Positions 13,042 through 24,999 of a DNA stretch of 64,000 nucleotides are shown piece after piece. Both the position numbers and the translations under genes were made by a program. The first letter of the stretch is position 1. Each line of letters begins with the position of its first letter. The stretch comes from Medicago truncatula. Its lineage: Eukaryota > Streptophyta > Magnoliopsida > Fabales > Fabaceae. The notes beneath the pieces are model-generated. The model was not told the DNA's origin. It was given only the letters and a program-made list of their open reading frames with translations, and ran no database searches. The stretch lies in contig NC_053043.1 of the NCBI RefSeq assembly GCF_003473485.1, positions 5,900,001-5,964,000 on the forward strand, read 5' to 3'.

Positions 13042-14374
13042 AAATAACCAAAAAATAATAAACTTATCTTCTAAGTTTCAAAGAAATATATATCACTTGG
13101 CTTGGCACATTCCATAGGAACATTGCCAGGTTGGTCTATGTGTGTCTTTTACTACCACAACAACAACAAATATTGTAGATTTTCTATAGATAATAACAGG
13201 GAGACCAATGTTTCAAATGTAAAGTTGGACCATGAATTAAACCATGGAATTGTACAAGTTCTTCTTCTTCTTCTTCTTTTAATGTTTCAAAATATTAGAC
13301 TTGTCAGTTAGGAAAATTTGTATTTTTGGCCCTTTTATTAATTTAGTTTTTCCCTTAGTCCTCTATACCTTTTTGTGTCAAGTTAATAATGTTTACACCA
13401 ACAGAATTCATATTTTCTTTTATATACTGGTATATTATTGAAATGTAATTAGAGTTATTTGTAAGATCTTTTGTAAAAAAATAATTAAGTCTTAGGTTTA
13501 AGAGATTGAACACTTATTAAAAAGTAACTTTTAACAACCCAGACCTAGTGGTTGGCTTGTGATCTTGGAATTTGCTCCTCTCAAGGTCTCTGGTGCTAAT
13601 TTTGGTGGGCAAGTTCATACAAAGCTTTACTTTGACTTTAAATAGGGCTCCGCAAGTGGGTGGTGGGATTAGTCCCCTTTAAATACCAATGTACAATTTT
13701 GAACTTAAATATTTTTAATTATGCATTATAAAAAAATATGAAAATTTGTTATTTTAAAAATATTCATCGAGACGAATACAACGACATCTTATATGATATT
13801 ATTTATTTGTGTATATTAGTGGAAAAATACGGTCAAAGCATGTTAGGTCAATAGTGCATATTTTCAACTGGTGTAGGAAGGATGGAGTATTGCTCATTTA
13901 GGAAAAAAATATGGGTTAAATATGTTTTTGGTCCCTATAAATATACCAACTTCTCGTTTTAGTCCCTCTAAAATTTCCATTCAACTTTTAGTCACTATAA
14001 AATTTTCAATCACCACGTTTGGCCCCTACTTTTAAGACAAATCATACGCAGTCTTTGTCTTTTCAATGAAATTGTGCAGAAATGTGTATAATATTGTAAA
14101 AAAACTCTTTATTTTTTTTTTTTAACAAACATGAATTAAATATAGGTTTTTAACCACAAAAAATATAAAAAATCATATTTAATTCATGTTTTTTTAAAAA
14201 ATAATTAGAAATCATTTATTCTTTTCTCTAGTGCACAAGTGTAAATAAAAAACTTTATTCTATAAATCATCATTGAACTATATATTTAGTGTGGATATGC
14301 AATAATGCAAGTCGAGTATTCCAAAGTAATTTGAAGGAGATTTGTTGGTATACTCATTTGCAACCGGTTGGCAC
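13042..14374. other. 3' flank of SCPL A, intergenic
   Basis: The 3'UTR carries a (CTT)n tract near 13259-13280. A SINE-like segment lies at 13537-13690. A one-ended piece of a common legume repeat (gggttaaatatgtttttggtccct) starts near 13915 and its opposite end is absent. No gene is seen. Confidence 0.5.
13537..13690 (+). mobile_element. SINE-like tRNA-derived element (degenerate)
   Basis: The segment opens with an A-box-like phrase (cctagtggttggcttgtgatcttgg), followed by ctctcaaggtctctggtgc and a tail with tgggattagtcccc. This resembles legume tRNA-derived SINEs. The B box is weak and no clear flanking duplication was found. Confidence 0.4.
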
Positions 14375-15040
14375 TAGGGGTGTTCAAAACCGAACCAATT
14401 CAATAGAAAAACCGCAAATTGAACCAATCCAAACCGCAAAAAATCGCATTTGGTTCGGATGTATTCAGAGCACTTTTTTACTCAACCGCATGTTTTGGTT
14501 CGGTTTGTGGTTTTGATTTTACCAACCAAACCAAACCAAACCAAACCGCAATATAAGAAAAACACTAATATATATCACCTAGACCAATCATAGGAACTCA
14601 ATGAAAACTTTAATAAAATGACATATTTTTTTCTCTTGTAAAGTTTCTTCTTTGCTTTTTCTTTCAAAAATGTATTTATGTGCTACTTGAACTATTAGAG
14701 AATGATAAAAAAAAAAAAAAAATTATTCTTTTGTATTTCTTACAAAATTGGATTACTTTTTATCCATGTTTTAATTTGGTCTACATAGTTGAGAACATTG
14801 TTGGATGAAAATAAAATTGTAATGTTGGATGAAATTTAAAACATTGGAAACAAAAAAAAATTATTGTCTAAAAAAACCGCACAAACCGATTCAATCCAAA
14901 CCGTATTGGTTTGATTTGGTTTGGTTCGGATTTTATTTTAAAAGTCAACCGAACCAAACCAAACCGCATACTTTTTTATTTTGCGATTTAGATGACTTTT
15001 ACCCTCAAAATCAAATCAAACCGCACCGCGAACACCCCTA
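14375..15040. mobile_element. hAT-type MITE (666 bp)
   Basis: The ends taggggtgttc and gaacaccccta are perfect 11 bp inverted repeats. The flanking 8-mers gttggcac (14367-14374) and attagcac (15041-15048) match at six of eight positions, as expected for an aged hAT duplication. The interior is rich in inverted accaaaccg/cggtttggt words and has no transposase. Several open frames rich in P, Q, N and T inside it come from these words and are not genes. Confidence 0.7.
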
Positions 15041-15454
15041 ATTAGCACAAACAAATATGAGTCAATCAAGCCTAAAATTTAGTGTGTTTACATGCACTTT
15101 GACATTTGTTTGTGCAATTCATATTCAGCATCGTCTTCTCCTTGTTCAAGTTATCGCAGCAACCCCACACAAGATCTAACTAACGACAGCAAACAACGTT
15201 ATTTTCATAGCAGCTAAAATTTGTCAAGATTTCGAGCTCAATAATGTTCTCTTCCTTGAATAATTACCAAGTGGTACCTTTTATCTTTTAAAAATTAAAA
15301 GCGGTACTTTTTTTGTCATGTACGTGATGGAATAAACTAATCAACGTTGCGTTTCCAACTTTTCATGTCTATTAACTATTTTATTTATTCAAAAAAAAAA
15401 TGTCTATTAACTATTTTACAAAAATCACAAGTGATAAATTTGTCATAAATAAAA
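15041..15454. other. Distal upstream region of SCPL B
   Basis: No gene is seen. Sequence around 15345-15400 aligns by eye with 9120-9160 upstream of gene A. The foldback element that follows therefore sits inside the duplicated promoter. Confidence 0.4.
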
Positions 15455-15740
15455 GGGTTAATAGTGTTTTTCACCCCTGTAATATATGTCATTTCCGATT
15501 TTCGCCCCTTTAAAATTTTCGGTTTGATTTGCACCCTCGTAAAATTTTTATTTTCTGGAAAACACCCTTAATAGGCCATTCAAAAACCGAAATTTAGTGA
15601 AAAAAAATTCTGAAAATGGCCTATTAGGGGTGTTTTCTGGAAAATAAAAATTTTACGAGGGTGCAAATCAAACCGAAAATTTTATAGGGGCGAAAACCGA
15701 AAATATCATATATTACAGGGATGAAAAACACTATTAACCC
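15455..15740. mobile_element. Large foldback MITE with ~130 bp arms (copy 2)
   Basis: The left arm starts gggttaatagtgtttttcac and the right arm is its inverted copy ending in cactattaaccc. The arms are near-perfect for about 130 bp with a short central loop, so a transcript would form a long hairpin. It shares termini with the element at 8389-8600. The flanks are A-rich and the duplication is unclear. It lies about 320 bp before the gene B start codon. Confidence 0.75.
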
Positions 15741-16058
15741 TAAAAAAAAATGACTATTATCAAATTGTTTTTTGTGTGTGAATATATTTAATGTTAATTT
15801 TTTATATTTCAAAGTATATCGATGGTAAGAAGTATACTTATGAAAAGAATAATAAATGTATCTAAAAATTTGTATTAATCTTATATTTAGGGACAATGTT
15901 TTTTTTATATGATCATGTAATTAAGGACAAATGGAATAATTAATAGTAGTTTGTTTGTTGGCAAGACAATATTATAAAACAAGAACTAGGTAGAGTACTC
16001 TATTGAAAACTGTGGAAATTCTCATAAAGAAAAAGAGAGTTGGAAGTGAACATTAAAA

Positions 16059-19000
16059 ATGACAAAGTTAAGTTCAACTTATGGGAAGGTTCATCTTCTT
16101 TCTATTTTGCTTTTACTATCAAATATTTGCTTTCAAGTTGCAACATGTGGTTCTATAGTAAAGTTTCTTCCTGGATTCCAAGGACCCCTTCCTTTTGCGC
16201 TTGAAACTGGGTCAGTTATACACTTAGCTATATAATTCATGGTTTTACAAGTTTTTTTTATTCTATGGTGTTTAAATAATTTCATATTTATATTTGTTTT
16301 TAAGGTATGTTGGAGTGGGTGAGAAAGAAGATGTGCAAGTATTTTACTACTTCATTGAATCAGAGAAGAATCCAAAGGATGATCCTCTCATACTTTGGCT
16401 AACTGGTGGACCTGGTTGCTCTGCTTTGTCTGGTCTTATGCTTGAAATTGGTAATTCCAACTTCTTTTCCAAATTGTTCACTTTTAGATAGTTTTACAAT
16501 AAGTATTTGAAATTGTTGTTAGTAAAATTATGCTTAGAAACAATTAAATGATATGTTTCGTATGGAATTATCTTTTCTAAAATGCAAAGTCAACGAATAA
16601 CTCTTTGATTCTAATACTAATTGTTAATTTATTGGTTTAGAGAGCAAATGTATCAAAACTCTTCAATTTATGAATGTACATGCTCTCAATGTTCGTAATT
16701 TATGTTAGTTTCTAGGGTTTGAATTCTTACATCCTTGTTATTATTCTCTCCGTGATCCTCCTCAACTCACCAACTGAGCTACGATCTACAAGAAATAAAA
16801 AACAAATTGAAAATAATGTGATAGTTCCATAATTAATATTGATTGTAGAAAATGAAAACAGAACCATTTATTCAAAGGCTAATTCTTGATATTTTCTCAA
16901 TATTGTTCATAGACCTTTTTCTTTGTTACTAAATGTTCATGGACTTATCCCAACTTCTTTCTTCATGTAGCCTAGCCTAATTAACCATTATATAGTTGGT
17001 GAAGATTTGTAGTTATAATTCATCTTTGTAGGAAAGAAATTCAAATTAAAATTAGGAAGATCAATAGACACTGCAATGATACTAATTGAAGTGTCAATGT
17101 AAGGAACTTTACTGATGTGGTAAAATGATACTAATTGACTTAAGTTTCAATGCTATAAACTCAGTGAATAATTGAACCGTTAATGTTACAGGTCCTCTTG
17201 AGTTAAAAAAGGAGGAATACAATGGGAGCCTGCCTAATCTGATCTTGAGGCAACATTCATGGACAAAGGTGGGGGTTATAGTCCATAAATTTATATACTC
17301 GTATAAGTATTTATAAGATTTTTTTCTTGGCAGGTGAGTAGTATTATATTTGTAGATTTGCCGGTTTCCACAGGCTTCACTTATGCCACAACAGAATCCG
17401 GTACTAAGCGAAGCGACTCGATACTAGTTCATCAAACTTATCAATTTCTAAGAAAGGTATACATTTCACAATAATCACTTTTTTCTTTGTTTGTAGTTAT
17501 GTAAATCAGTCAATAACAAAAATTATGCTATAAATAAATCTTTGTAGTGGTTGGTTGATCATCCAAAGTTTCAATCAAACGAAGTTTACATTGCTGGTGA
17601 TTCATACTCTGGCATTCCTATTCCTGTCATTGTTCAAAAAATTGCAGAAGGTACAAAACTAATGTGTAATGCAATTTGCAATTCCATTATGTTACTATTA
17701 AGTTTAATTACTCACAATTTCCCTTGTTTGTAGGAAATGAAAAAGGAGTCCAACCATGGATAAATCTCCAGGTCAGCATCTTAAAGTATCACTCTCTCAT
17801 GTCATGTTAAGAGTGTATTCTTTCAACTAGTTCTATAATGTGAAAAATGCAAATCAAGTATTGAAAACCTATAGACTATAAAGCATGGACATATACACGA
17901 ATTGCTTGATCAACTTAATGTTTTGATCAAACAGACTGTACATTATATGTAATAAAACAACTGACTATATACAATAGCTTCCAGATTAACCATGAAATAT
18001 TACACTTTCTTCAGGGATACTTGTTGGGGAATGCTGCAATAACCGGAAAGGAGAAAAACTATGTAATCCCTTTTGCTCATGGAATGGGACTCATATCCGA
18101 TGAACTATACGACGTAATTGATTTATAATTTCTCTGTAGCTAACTGATATCACCCGTATATATGTAGCACTAACTGATATCTGCTACTTTGTAGTCACTA
18201 CAAAAAAATTGTAATGGAGACTACATAAATGTAGAGACAAGAAATGTTTTATGTTCTAGAGATATCAGTTCATTCGATGAGGTATAGATTTTCCTCTGTT
18301 TATTTTTGTCAAATTTCGCGAGTAGAGTTTCTAGTCACAAAACCGAACAACATTCTTTTCTTTTTTCCACAGGTCACATCAGGAATTCATGAACCACATA
18401 TTTTAGAGCCGAGTTGTGAGTGGCTTGATAATACTGAAAATTCTCCAAGGAGATCTCTCATCAATAAAGATCCCACCAATTTCCTCAACACAAATCTCAA
18501 ATTGCCACTTTTAAGCTGCCGAGTAATGCTTCTTTTCCATATGTTTATGCAATGCAATGATAATCTCACTATATATACCTTCAAATATTTTGTTAACTTG
18601 ATATTTTGTTTCCTTTCCACCCTTAGAGTTATACATATTTCCTTATGGGTTATTGGGCCAATGATGATAATGTTCGCAAAGCGCTACACATACAGAAGGT
18701 ATATAGTCTATCAAAGTATATATCAAAATTGTTTCCATGTATATATCAAAATTATAATTTCCCCGTGTTGTCTATCAAAGTATACATCTATTGACACATG
18801 ACAAAATTTCACGCCTCTATTTTCCATTAAAAATTCTCCACATTCGTGCGAGATTGCAAGGAGTCTTTACTAGTTATGCAGTTATAACATAAGAACTTGG
18901 TTGCATGTGTTGCAGGGAAGTGTTGCGAAATGGCATCGGTGTACCTTTAATATACCTCATAAGAAAGATATCCCCAACAGCTATGATTATCTGGTAAATC

Positions 19001-19800
19001 TCAGTAGAAAAGGCATTCGTTCACTAATTTACAGGTCAATAATCTTTCTCTATATTCCAAAAGATAGCACTGCTGAACTAATTTTTAATTTATTATGGAA
19101 AATTGACTTTATATTTACAAAAACAGCGGCGATCATGACATGAAAATTCCATTCTTGGCAACACAAGCATGGATAAGATCTTTAAACTATTCCATTGTTG
19201 ATGATTGGAGACAGTGGCATACAAATGACCAAGTTGCAGGGTATTCAAAATTTCTAATAGTTATAGTCGTTATTATATATAATGACCATTATGGAAATAT
19301 AAATGGCCAAGTTGGATTAATATTTGTTTTACTTTTGTGCAAGTGTAGATACACAAGGACTTACTCCAATCAGATGACATTTGCAACTGTGAAGGTACCT
19401 TAAACAAGATAATATCAATGGTTCATTGAGTCCACCCGGTTTTCCTTCAAAATTAACAATAAGCACTCTTTGATTGTGGTTCAACAAATATGGTTCATTC
19501 TCTAAGATAGCTTATGAAAACAACTTAAAACTTATGTGAAAACACTTTTACTTTATTTCTTTTTTTGTTTTAGAAATAGCTTAGACATAAATACTTATAT
19601 GATAAGTGTTGATGCTATAAACACTAAATTACCTTGTTTATCTAAACAAGTTCATAATCATGTATTCGGAATCATTACTATTTGTTTAATCTTTTATTGA
19701 TTGATCAAATTTTCAGGGTGGAGGACACACAGCTCCGGAGTACCGGCCTAAGGAATGTTTTGACATGTTTAGTAGGTGGATATCTAAGAGAGCTTTGTAA
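16059..19800 (+). CDS. Serine carboxypeptidase-like protein B (clade I SCPL, 469 aa)
   Basis: Fourteen in-phase exons: 16059-16210, 16305-16450, 17192-17268, 17334-17456, 17548-17650, 17734-17771, 18015-18113, 18195-18281, 18373-18522, 18627-18698, 18916-19034, 19127-19240, 19349-19394, 19717-19800. The product is 469 aa. It has a signal peptide (hydrophobic [13 protein letters not shown], then QVATCGS), the [10 protein letters not shown] segment, and a triad of Ser in GDSYSG (185), Asp in SGDHD and His in [11 protein letters not shown]. Exon sizes equal those of gene A except exon 1 (+3 nt) and exon 4 (-3 nt, one Glu fewer). Introns also align over long stretches, so A and B are a young tandem duplicate pair. 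The foldback element upstream separates their regulation. Substrate is unknown. The product is predicted to enter the secretory pathway. Confidence 0.9.
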
Positions 19801-20079
19801 AAATATGTCTGGGGAATATAAACTAACGAATATAAAAGTAACAATAAAGGACCCAATATGTGTGTAACTCAAAATCATGTTAGAATCATTTTTTTAAAAA
19901 GAAAGTTTAAATACAAGACGGTTTTCTTGCTCGACGAGACATATGGGTAGTAGGACTGTTTCTTGAAGTACAAGACAAATAAGGAGGTTCCTTCACCTGA
20001 TCACTTTCTTGTTCGGTAAGTATTGTAGGCTACAATATTGTTTCTTGAAGTGCAAGATAAGTAGAGTGAAGTCTATACA
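19801..20079. other. 3' flank of SCPL B
   Basis: No gene is seen. A word of about 35 bp (tgtttcttgaagtacaagacaaataagg and a variant) occurs twice, at about 19958 and 20039. Confidence 0.4.
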
Positions 20080-20532
20080 TGACTGGCTCAAGCTCGGGCT
20101 TTAGGCCTCAATTTTGGGCCAAAAGGCCTCCAAAAAAGTTTAATTTGGTTATAAATATATAAAAGGTCATTACTTTTTCCGCCCTATAAGCTTCTCGCGT
20201 GCTCTATTCGATTTTAAAATCTGAAATATTTCAACGTGTTTTTGGAGATTTTATGTGGGTTTTATGCAGTTCGGATTCTAAAATTCGAATTGTATAGGGC
20301 GCGTGAGAAACTCATAGGATGAGAAAAGAAATAATTTTATATAATATGAAAATTTCAAAATGAATGTTACATTATTTGAGTCGGTAAAGTTGAAGACTTC
20401 TTATCCTCTTGGATTTAGGTTCAACTTTTAGCTTCAATTTTTTCCCCAGTCTTACGTAACTTTTTTTATTGTAAAAGACCACACAAAAGAAGCTACTTTA
20501 GACCTCTAAGTTTGTTGGGTCGGCCTTGTGCC
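20080..20532. mobile_element. Possible hAT-like repeat containing a foldback core
   Basis: Inside is an inverted pair (ccctataagcttctcgcgtgc / gggcgcgtgagaaactcatagg) at about 20190-20320. The 8-mers tctataca (20072-20079) and tgtataca (20533-20540) differ at one base and could be a target-site duplication. The terminal inverted repeats are poor, so the limits are tentative. Confidence 0.35.
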
Positions 20533-20589
20533 TGTATACATACAAGGCGCTTGTTTTCATTTCTGACATGAGGTGAAAGTGGTGCAAAC

Positions 20590-21171
20590 TAAGGATTAAT
20601 AAAAGAGAGAATTCTTATGAACTAAAAGGCTAATAATTGAGTGCTTTTACGGTAGAATCTTGAGTTATAAAATATTCTAACAACTTTGTGAGTGAAAATC
20701 ATTGAGTCTCTTGTTTAAGGGAAGAGACTGAGAAATGAGTAGTAATAAGGGTTTATTCTTTAAGGTTTATTTCTAGTAACCATTGTATCTCTTTGTAAGA
20801 AACTAATGGACGGTGCATTGGAGAACTGTTTTATTTCTCATACGTAGATCAATTTGGGTCGAACGGGATAAACAAATATCATGGTGTTCGATTTTTCTTC
20901 TGCTTTATCTTATTTTTATTGCATGTGGTTGGTTTGTTTAGTCACTTTGGTTATCGTTTTCTATAAATTTTTCTTCGCACGTCATAGTATTGGCTTCAGT
21001 TTAAACAAATTCAGAACAATTGGCACCTACCGTGAGACAATCGAAACAAATCATTAATTGATCATCATGGGTACCAAATGGAATATCGAGAAATTTATCG
21101 AAGACAACGATTTCAGGTTGTTGAAACTTGATAGACAATTTCGGCAAGTGTACCAAATCGTTATCAAGCAA
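20590..21171 (+). mobile_element. Copia-type LTR element fossil, 5' fragment
   Basis: The sequence resembles the 3' part of an LTR, followed by a primer-site-like aacaattggcacctaccgtg segment at about 21011-21030. A short stretch then resembles the beginning of a Copia gag (ATGGGTACCAAATGG..., KWNIEKF). The rest of the element is not seen. It is a broken, truncated fossil. A hAT-like element has inserted at its right edge. Confidence 0.45.
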
Positions 21172-21692
21172 CAGGGTCATCCCTATAAAACTAGAGGCTC
21201 GGCTCTCGTAGTAAAAATAGGCCCCTGATAAAAAAAAACGCACAATTTTTTTAAAAGATTAATCTTCTATTTAAATTGAAAATAACACTCGTATAATGGT
21301 TATTAGCCACCAAAATTAAAATTAGAAATTATTTTTACTAAAGACGTGCTTGTTAATGGAAATAGATGACAAAAAATTCAAGATATATAGTAGTTTTCTA
21401 CATTCATAGATAACTCTGAAATGCATTTTAAATTGTAATGGCCTAGTAGTTGTGTATGTAACTAAGACTTTTATATTTGGTTCAAATTCACACAAATGCT
21501 CGGGATTGAACCTCAAGACCGATGACTCAAGTGCATTCTATTTTACTACTAAACTATTCCAAGATATCTATTGAATTTTTATATTTTATTTTATATACCT
21601 AACACTTTTGAGTGCTATTTTTTTTTTCAAGGCTCCTAAAATTGCGAGGCCCGGCACCGTAGCGCACCTTGCAATGCCAAAGGCCGGGCCTG
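21172..21692. mobile_element. hAT-like MITE inserted in the Copia fossil
   Basis: It starts cagggtc and ends ggccgggcctg, flanked by the 8-mers tcaagcaa (21164-21171) and tcaggcaa (21693-21700), which differ at one base. Inner sequence has further inverted pieces (ggctcggctc/gaggcccggc; aggcccct/aggctcct). No transposase is encoded. The insertion post-dates the Copia fossil. Confidence 0.55.
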
Positions 21693-21889
21693 TCAGGCAA
21701 TATAATGATAAGTGAGTATAGAAATTGTCATTCCAACTAGACAACTATCGTTACTTATTTAAAACAGAAAATAAAATAAAAACAATATATCAAAATGCTA
21801 AACGAGGGGAGTTTTTGCAAGTTCTTATTTTAGGTCAAAGGATTCTCTATGTTCATACAGTTTTTTTTTATAATCACGTATAACATGAA

Positions 21890-23442
21890 TGTCGCGTCAT
21901 TTTTCCGGAGATCAAGGCTATTTGATTAGCTTTTGACTCACTAATTATTTCACGACTGAACATTTTATTTTTTAAGAAAAAGGGGAAAAAAAGTTCAAAA
22001 CACCCCATATTGAAAAATTTAGGGTTCGGGGATTGGTTATATTTAGGGAAGGTATTAGCACCCTAAATATTCGTAGTACTCTACGAGAACCTCTTGATTT
22101 TATTTAATTAATGTGCTATAACTTGCTTATTATTTTTGAAAAGAAGGAATTAAAGTGATAAAAATAAAGACCTAATTATCTACATTTTTTATTGATTTGG
22201 AAGGACATGCCTCTGCCTACGTACCCGTGAGGGATCAAAACCTCGTAGTTCGGGGTAGAAATTGACGTTTGATTTGTTGAGTGTTTTTTATCAGTTTTGA
22301 AAAAGGTTTTAAAATGAAAAGCCAAGTGGCAAATGAGTATTTGTTTGTGTTTTTTAATATTGAAAAAAGAGACTTAAAGTAAAGTTAAATTGATTGAAGT
22401 TTGATTAAGAAAAGAAAATAAAAATGCGGTCACTTGATTTGGATTAAGGTTTATTATGAAAATATTTTTGTGATTTTGATTATTTGCATGTTTTTTGTTG
22501 TTTTATTGGAATATTAAATGAAAATTAAACTAACGGAGCAATAAAAATAAAAGCGCAAAATCCCTAATCTAATTTTTTTTGCATTTTTTGATATATCTAA
22601 GGCGGTAAAGAAATAAAAGGACACACACAGCCACACATTTTTCTCATTTACATTGGACCTAAATACATTCTAATTGCTGGAAAATAAATAACAATAATTA
22701 AAATGCTAAACAGAAATAAAAAAAATGCAAAAATGCTAAAAAGAAATAAAATGCAAGAAAATAAAAGAAATTGACAACCGAAGGGACAAAAATTACCGAA
22801 GGGACTTATTCCGAAGGGACAGAAAAAGAGGGAGAAGAAAAGAATAGCTCGTCAACACAAGCTAAAGAGGGAGAAGAGAGAAAAGTTCTTTGACAACTCA
22901 AGAGAACTTTTGGTGTGTGAAATTGTGTGGAATGAGAGCTCTATTTATAGGTGAAGAGGTTGATGAAGAAAGGAAAATTGGTTTAATGGAAATGATGGAC
23001 AATTATGGTGAATTTTGAAAAAGGAATGTTAAAGTTGACACTTGACTTGAAAATTTTTTAGACCTTGTACATTTTATTTTGGACCTATTGACACTTTGTT
23101 TTTTTTTTGGACACTAATTAATTAAAAAGAAATAAAATAAAATAAAATAAATCTAATACGAAATAAAATAAAAACAAATTAAACTAAATTATTTAAAGAA
23201 AAATAAAATTAAAAGATGGAAAATAAAAATTATTAAATATAAAAAAAATAACTAATCTTAAAATTAAAATTAATAAAAGATGGAAAGAAAATAAAAAGAG
23301 AAAAGAGGGTCCGACTCGGAATCAAAAAATGAGGTATTTTAAAATACCTCCCTGCTGAATTTTTTTACTGAAAAATCAGAGATCGATCAGAGTCGAGTGA
23401 TATGTGTCAGTGGGCCCTTAGGTCAAAAATTGGGGTATGACA
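21890..23442 (-). repeat. LTR copy 1 (leftmost)
   Basis: 1,553 bp, beginning tgtcgcgtca and ending gggtatgaca on the plus strand. Its left edge abuts the atgaa duplication. Confidence 0.85.
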
Positions 23443-23679
23443 GATGCCCCTATTTAAGTTTCTTCGTCCGGAGATTTGAAGATGAAATCTTTAATTTGAC
23501 GAGTCGAAGAGACTTAAATACAAAGTACACAATTTTTGACCTAAGATGCTATGGATGCATGTGATGCAATTTATGAATGCAGGATGATTTGACTCGAATG
23601 AGAAACAACAACGGGATACCCTAATTCGTTGAAGAGAATGGATCTGACTCCACTAGGGGAATGTAGTATCACTGGGGAA

Positions 23680-24705
23680 AATGATTGTCTACTATCGTAT
23701 TGATAGCTTAACAGAGACGATTGATATTTTTACCTAACTATCGATGAGATAGCTTAACAAAGGTAAGAATGAGAGAAAAACCATCGTCTAACTATCATTG
23801 AAATGATAGCTTAACAAAGACAAATGATACTTTTACCTAACTATCGATGAGATAGCTTAACAAAGGTAAGAATGAAAGAAAAAACATCGTCTAACTACCG
23901 TTGAAATGATAGCTTAACAAAGACAAATGATATTTTTACCTAACTATCGATGAGATAGCTTAACAAAGGTAAGAATGAGAGAAAAACCATCGTCTAACTA
24001 TCGTTGAAATGATAGCTTAACAAAGACAAATGATACTTTTACCTAACTATCGATGAGATAGCTTAACAAAGGTAAGAATGAGAGAAAAACCATCGTCTAA
24101 ACTACCGTTGAAATGATAGCTTAACAAAGACAAATGATACTTTTACCTAACTATCGATGAGATAGCTTAATAAAGGTAAGAATGAGAGAAAAACCATCGT
24201 CTAACTATCGTTGAAATGATAGCTTAACAAAGACAAATGATACTTTTACCTAACTATCGATGAGATAGCTTAACAAAGGTAAGAATGAGAGAAAAACCAT
24301 CGTCTAACTACCGTTGAAATGATAGCTTAACAAAGACAAATGATACTTTTACCTAACTATCGATGAGATAGCTTAACAAAGGTAAGAATGAGAGAAAAAC
24401 CATCGTCTAACTACCGTTGAAATGATAGCTTAACAAAGACAAATGATACTTTTACCTAACTATCGATGAGATAGCTTAACAAAGGTAAGAATGAAAGAAA
24501 AACCATCGTCTCACTATCGTTGAAATGATAGCTTAACAAAGACAAATGATACTTTTACCTAACTATCGATGAGATAGCTTAACAAAGGTAAGAATGAAAG
24601 AAAAACCATCGTCTAACTATCATTGAAATGATAGCTTAACAAAGACAAATGATACTTTTACCTAACTATCGATGAAATAACTTAACAAAGGTAAGAATGA
24701 AAGGA
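23680..24705. repeat. Minisatellite, about 10 copies of a ~103 bp unit (first array)
   Basis: Ten tandem copies contain cgatgagatagcttaacaaa followed by ggtaagaatgagagaaaaacc. Each unit is a dimer of two related ~51 bp halves, both ending in atagcttaacaaag. Each half contains a small inverted repeat around ctatc...gatag. It lies in the interior of the three-LTR element. Confidence 0.9.
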
Positions 24706-24999
24706 CAACTTGGTCAGTCACACTGGGGATGATACTATTGAGAGTTGAAATTGACTGGTGACACCACTTGCACAGCTACCGCTGGGGATGACACTTTTTG
24801 AAATTGAAATTGAAGTTTGATTAGTGTCATGACTAGCACGGCTTCACGCTGGGGATGACACTTTGACAATAAGAAGGTAAATGGAAGAGGCTTATTTGTA
24901 GAAACTTGCGGCTTGACACAATGGTAAGTTAAGACTGAACCGAAAAGACACGACCGAACCAGAGATTCTGGGTTCGGTCCCCAGTGAAGTCCCCATTTC

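Noticed and set aside
14289-15041. Open frames rich in K, P, Q, N and T
   Set aside because: They are translations of accaaaccg-type words within a hAT MITE, with no splice context or family resemblance.
18244-18801. 185-residue plus-strand frame within SCPL B
   Set aside because: It reads through introns 8 to 10 in the wrong frame; the spliced model explains the region.
23680-24705. Regularly spaced repeats that could suggest a CRISPR-like array
   Set aside because: Units are contiguous dimers of ~51 bp with no unique spacers, in plant DNA inside an LTR element. It is a minisatellite.
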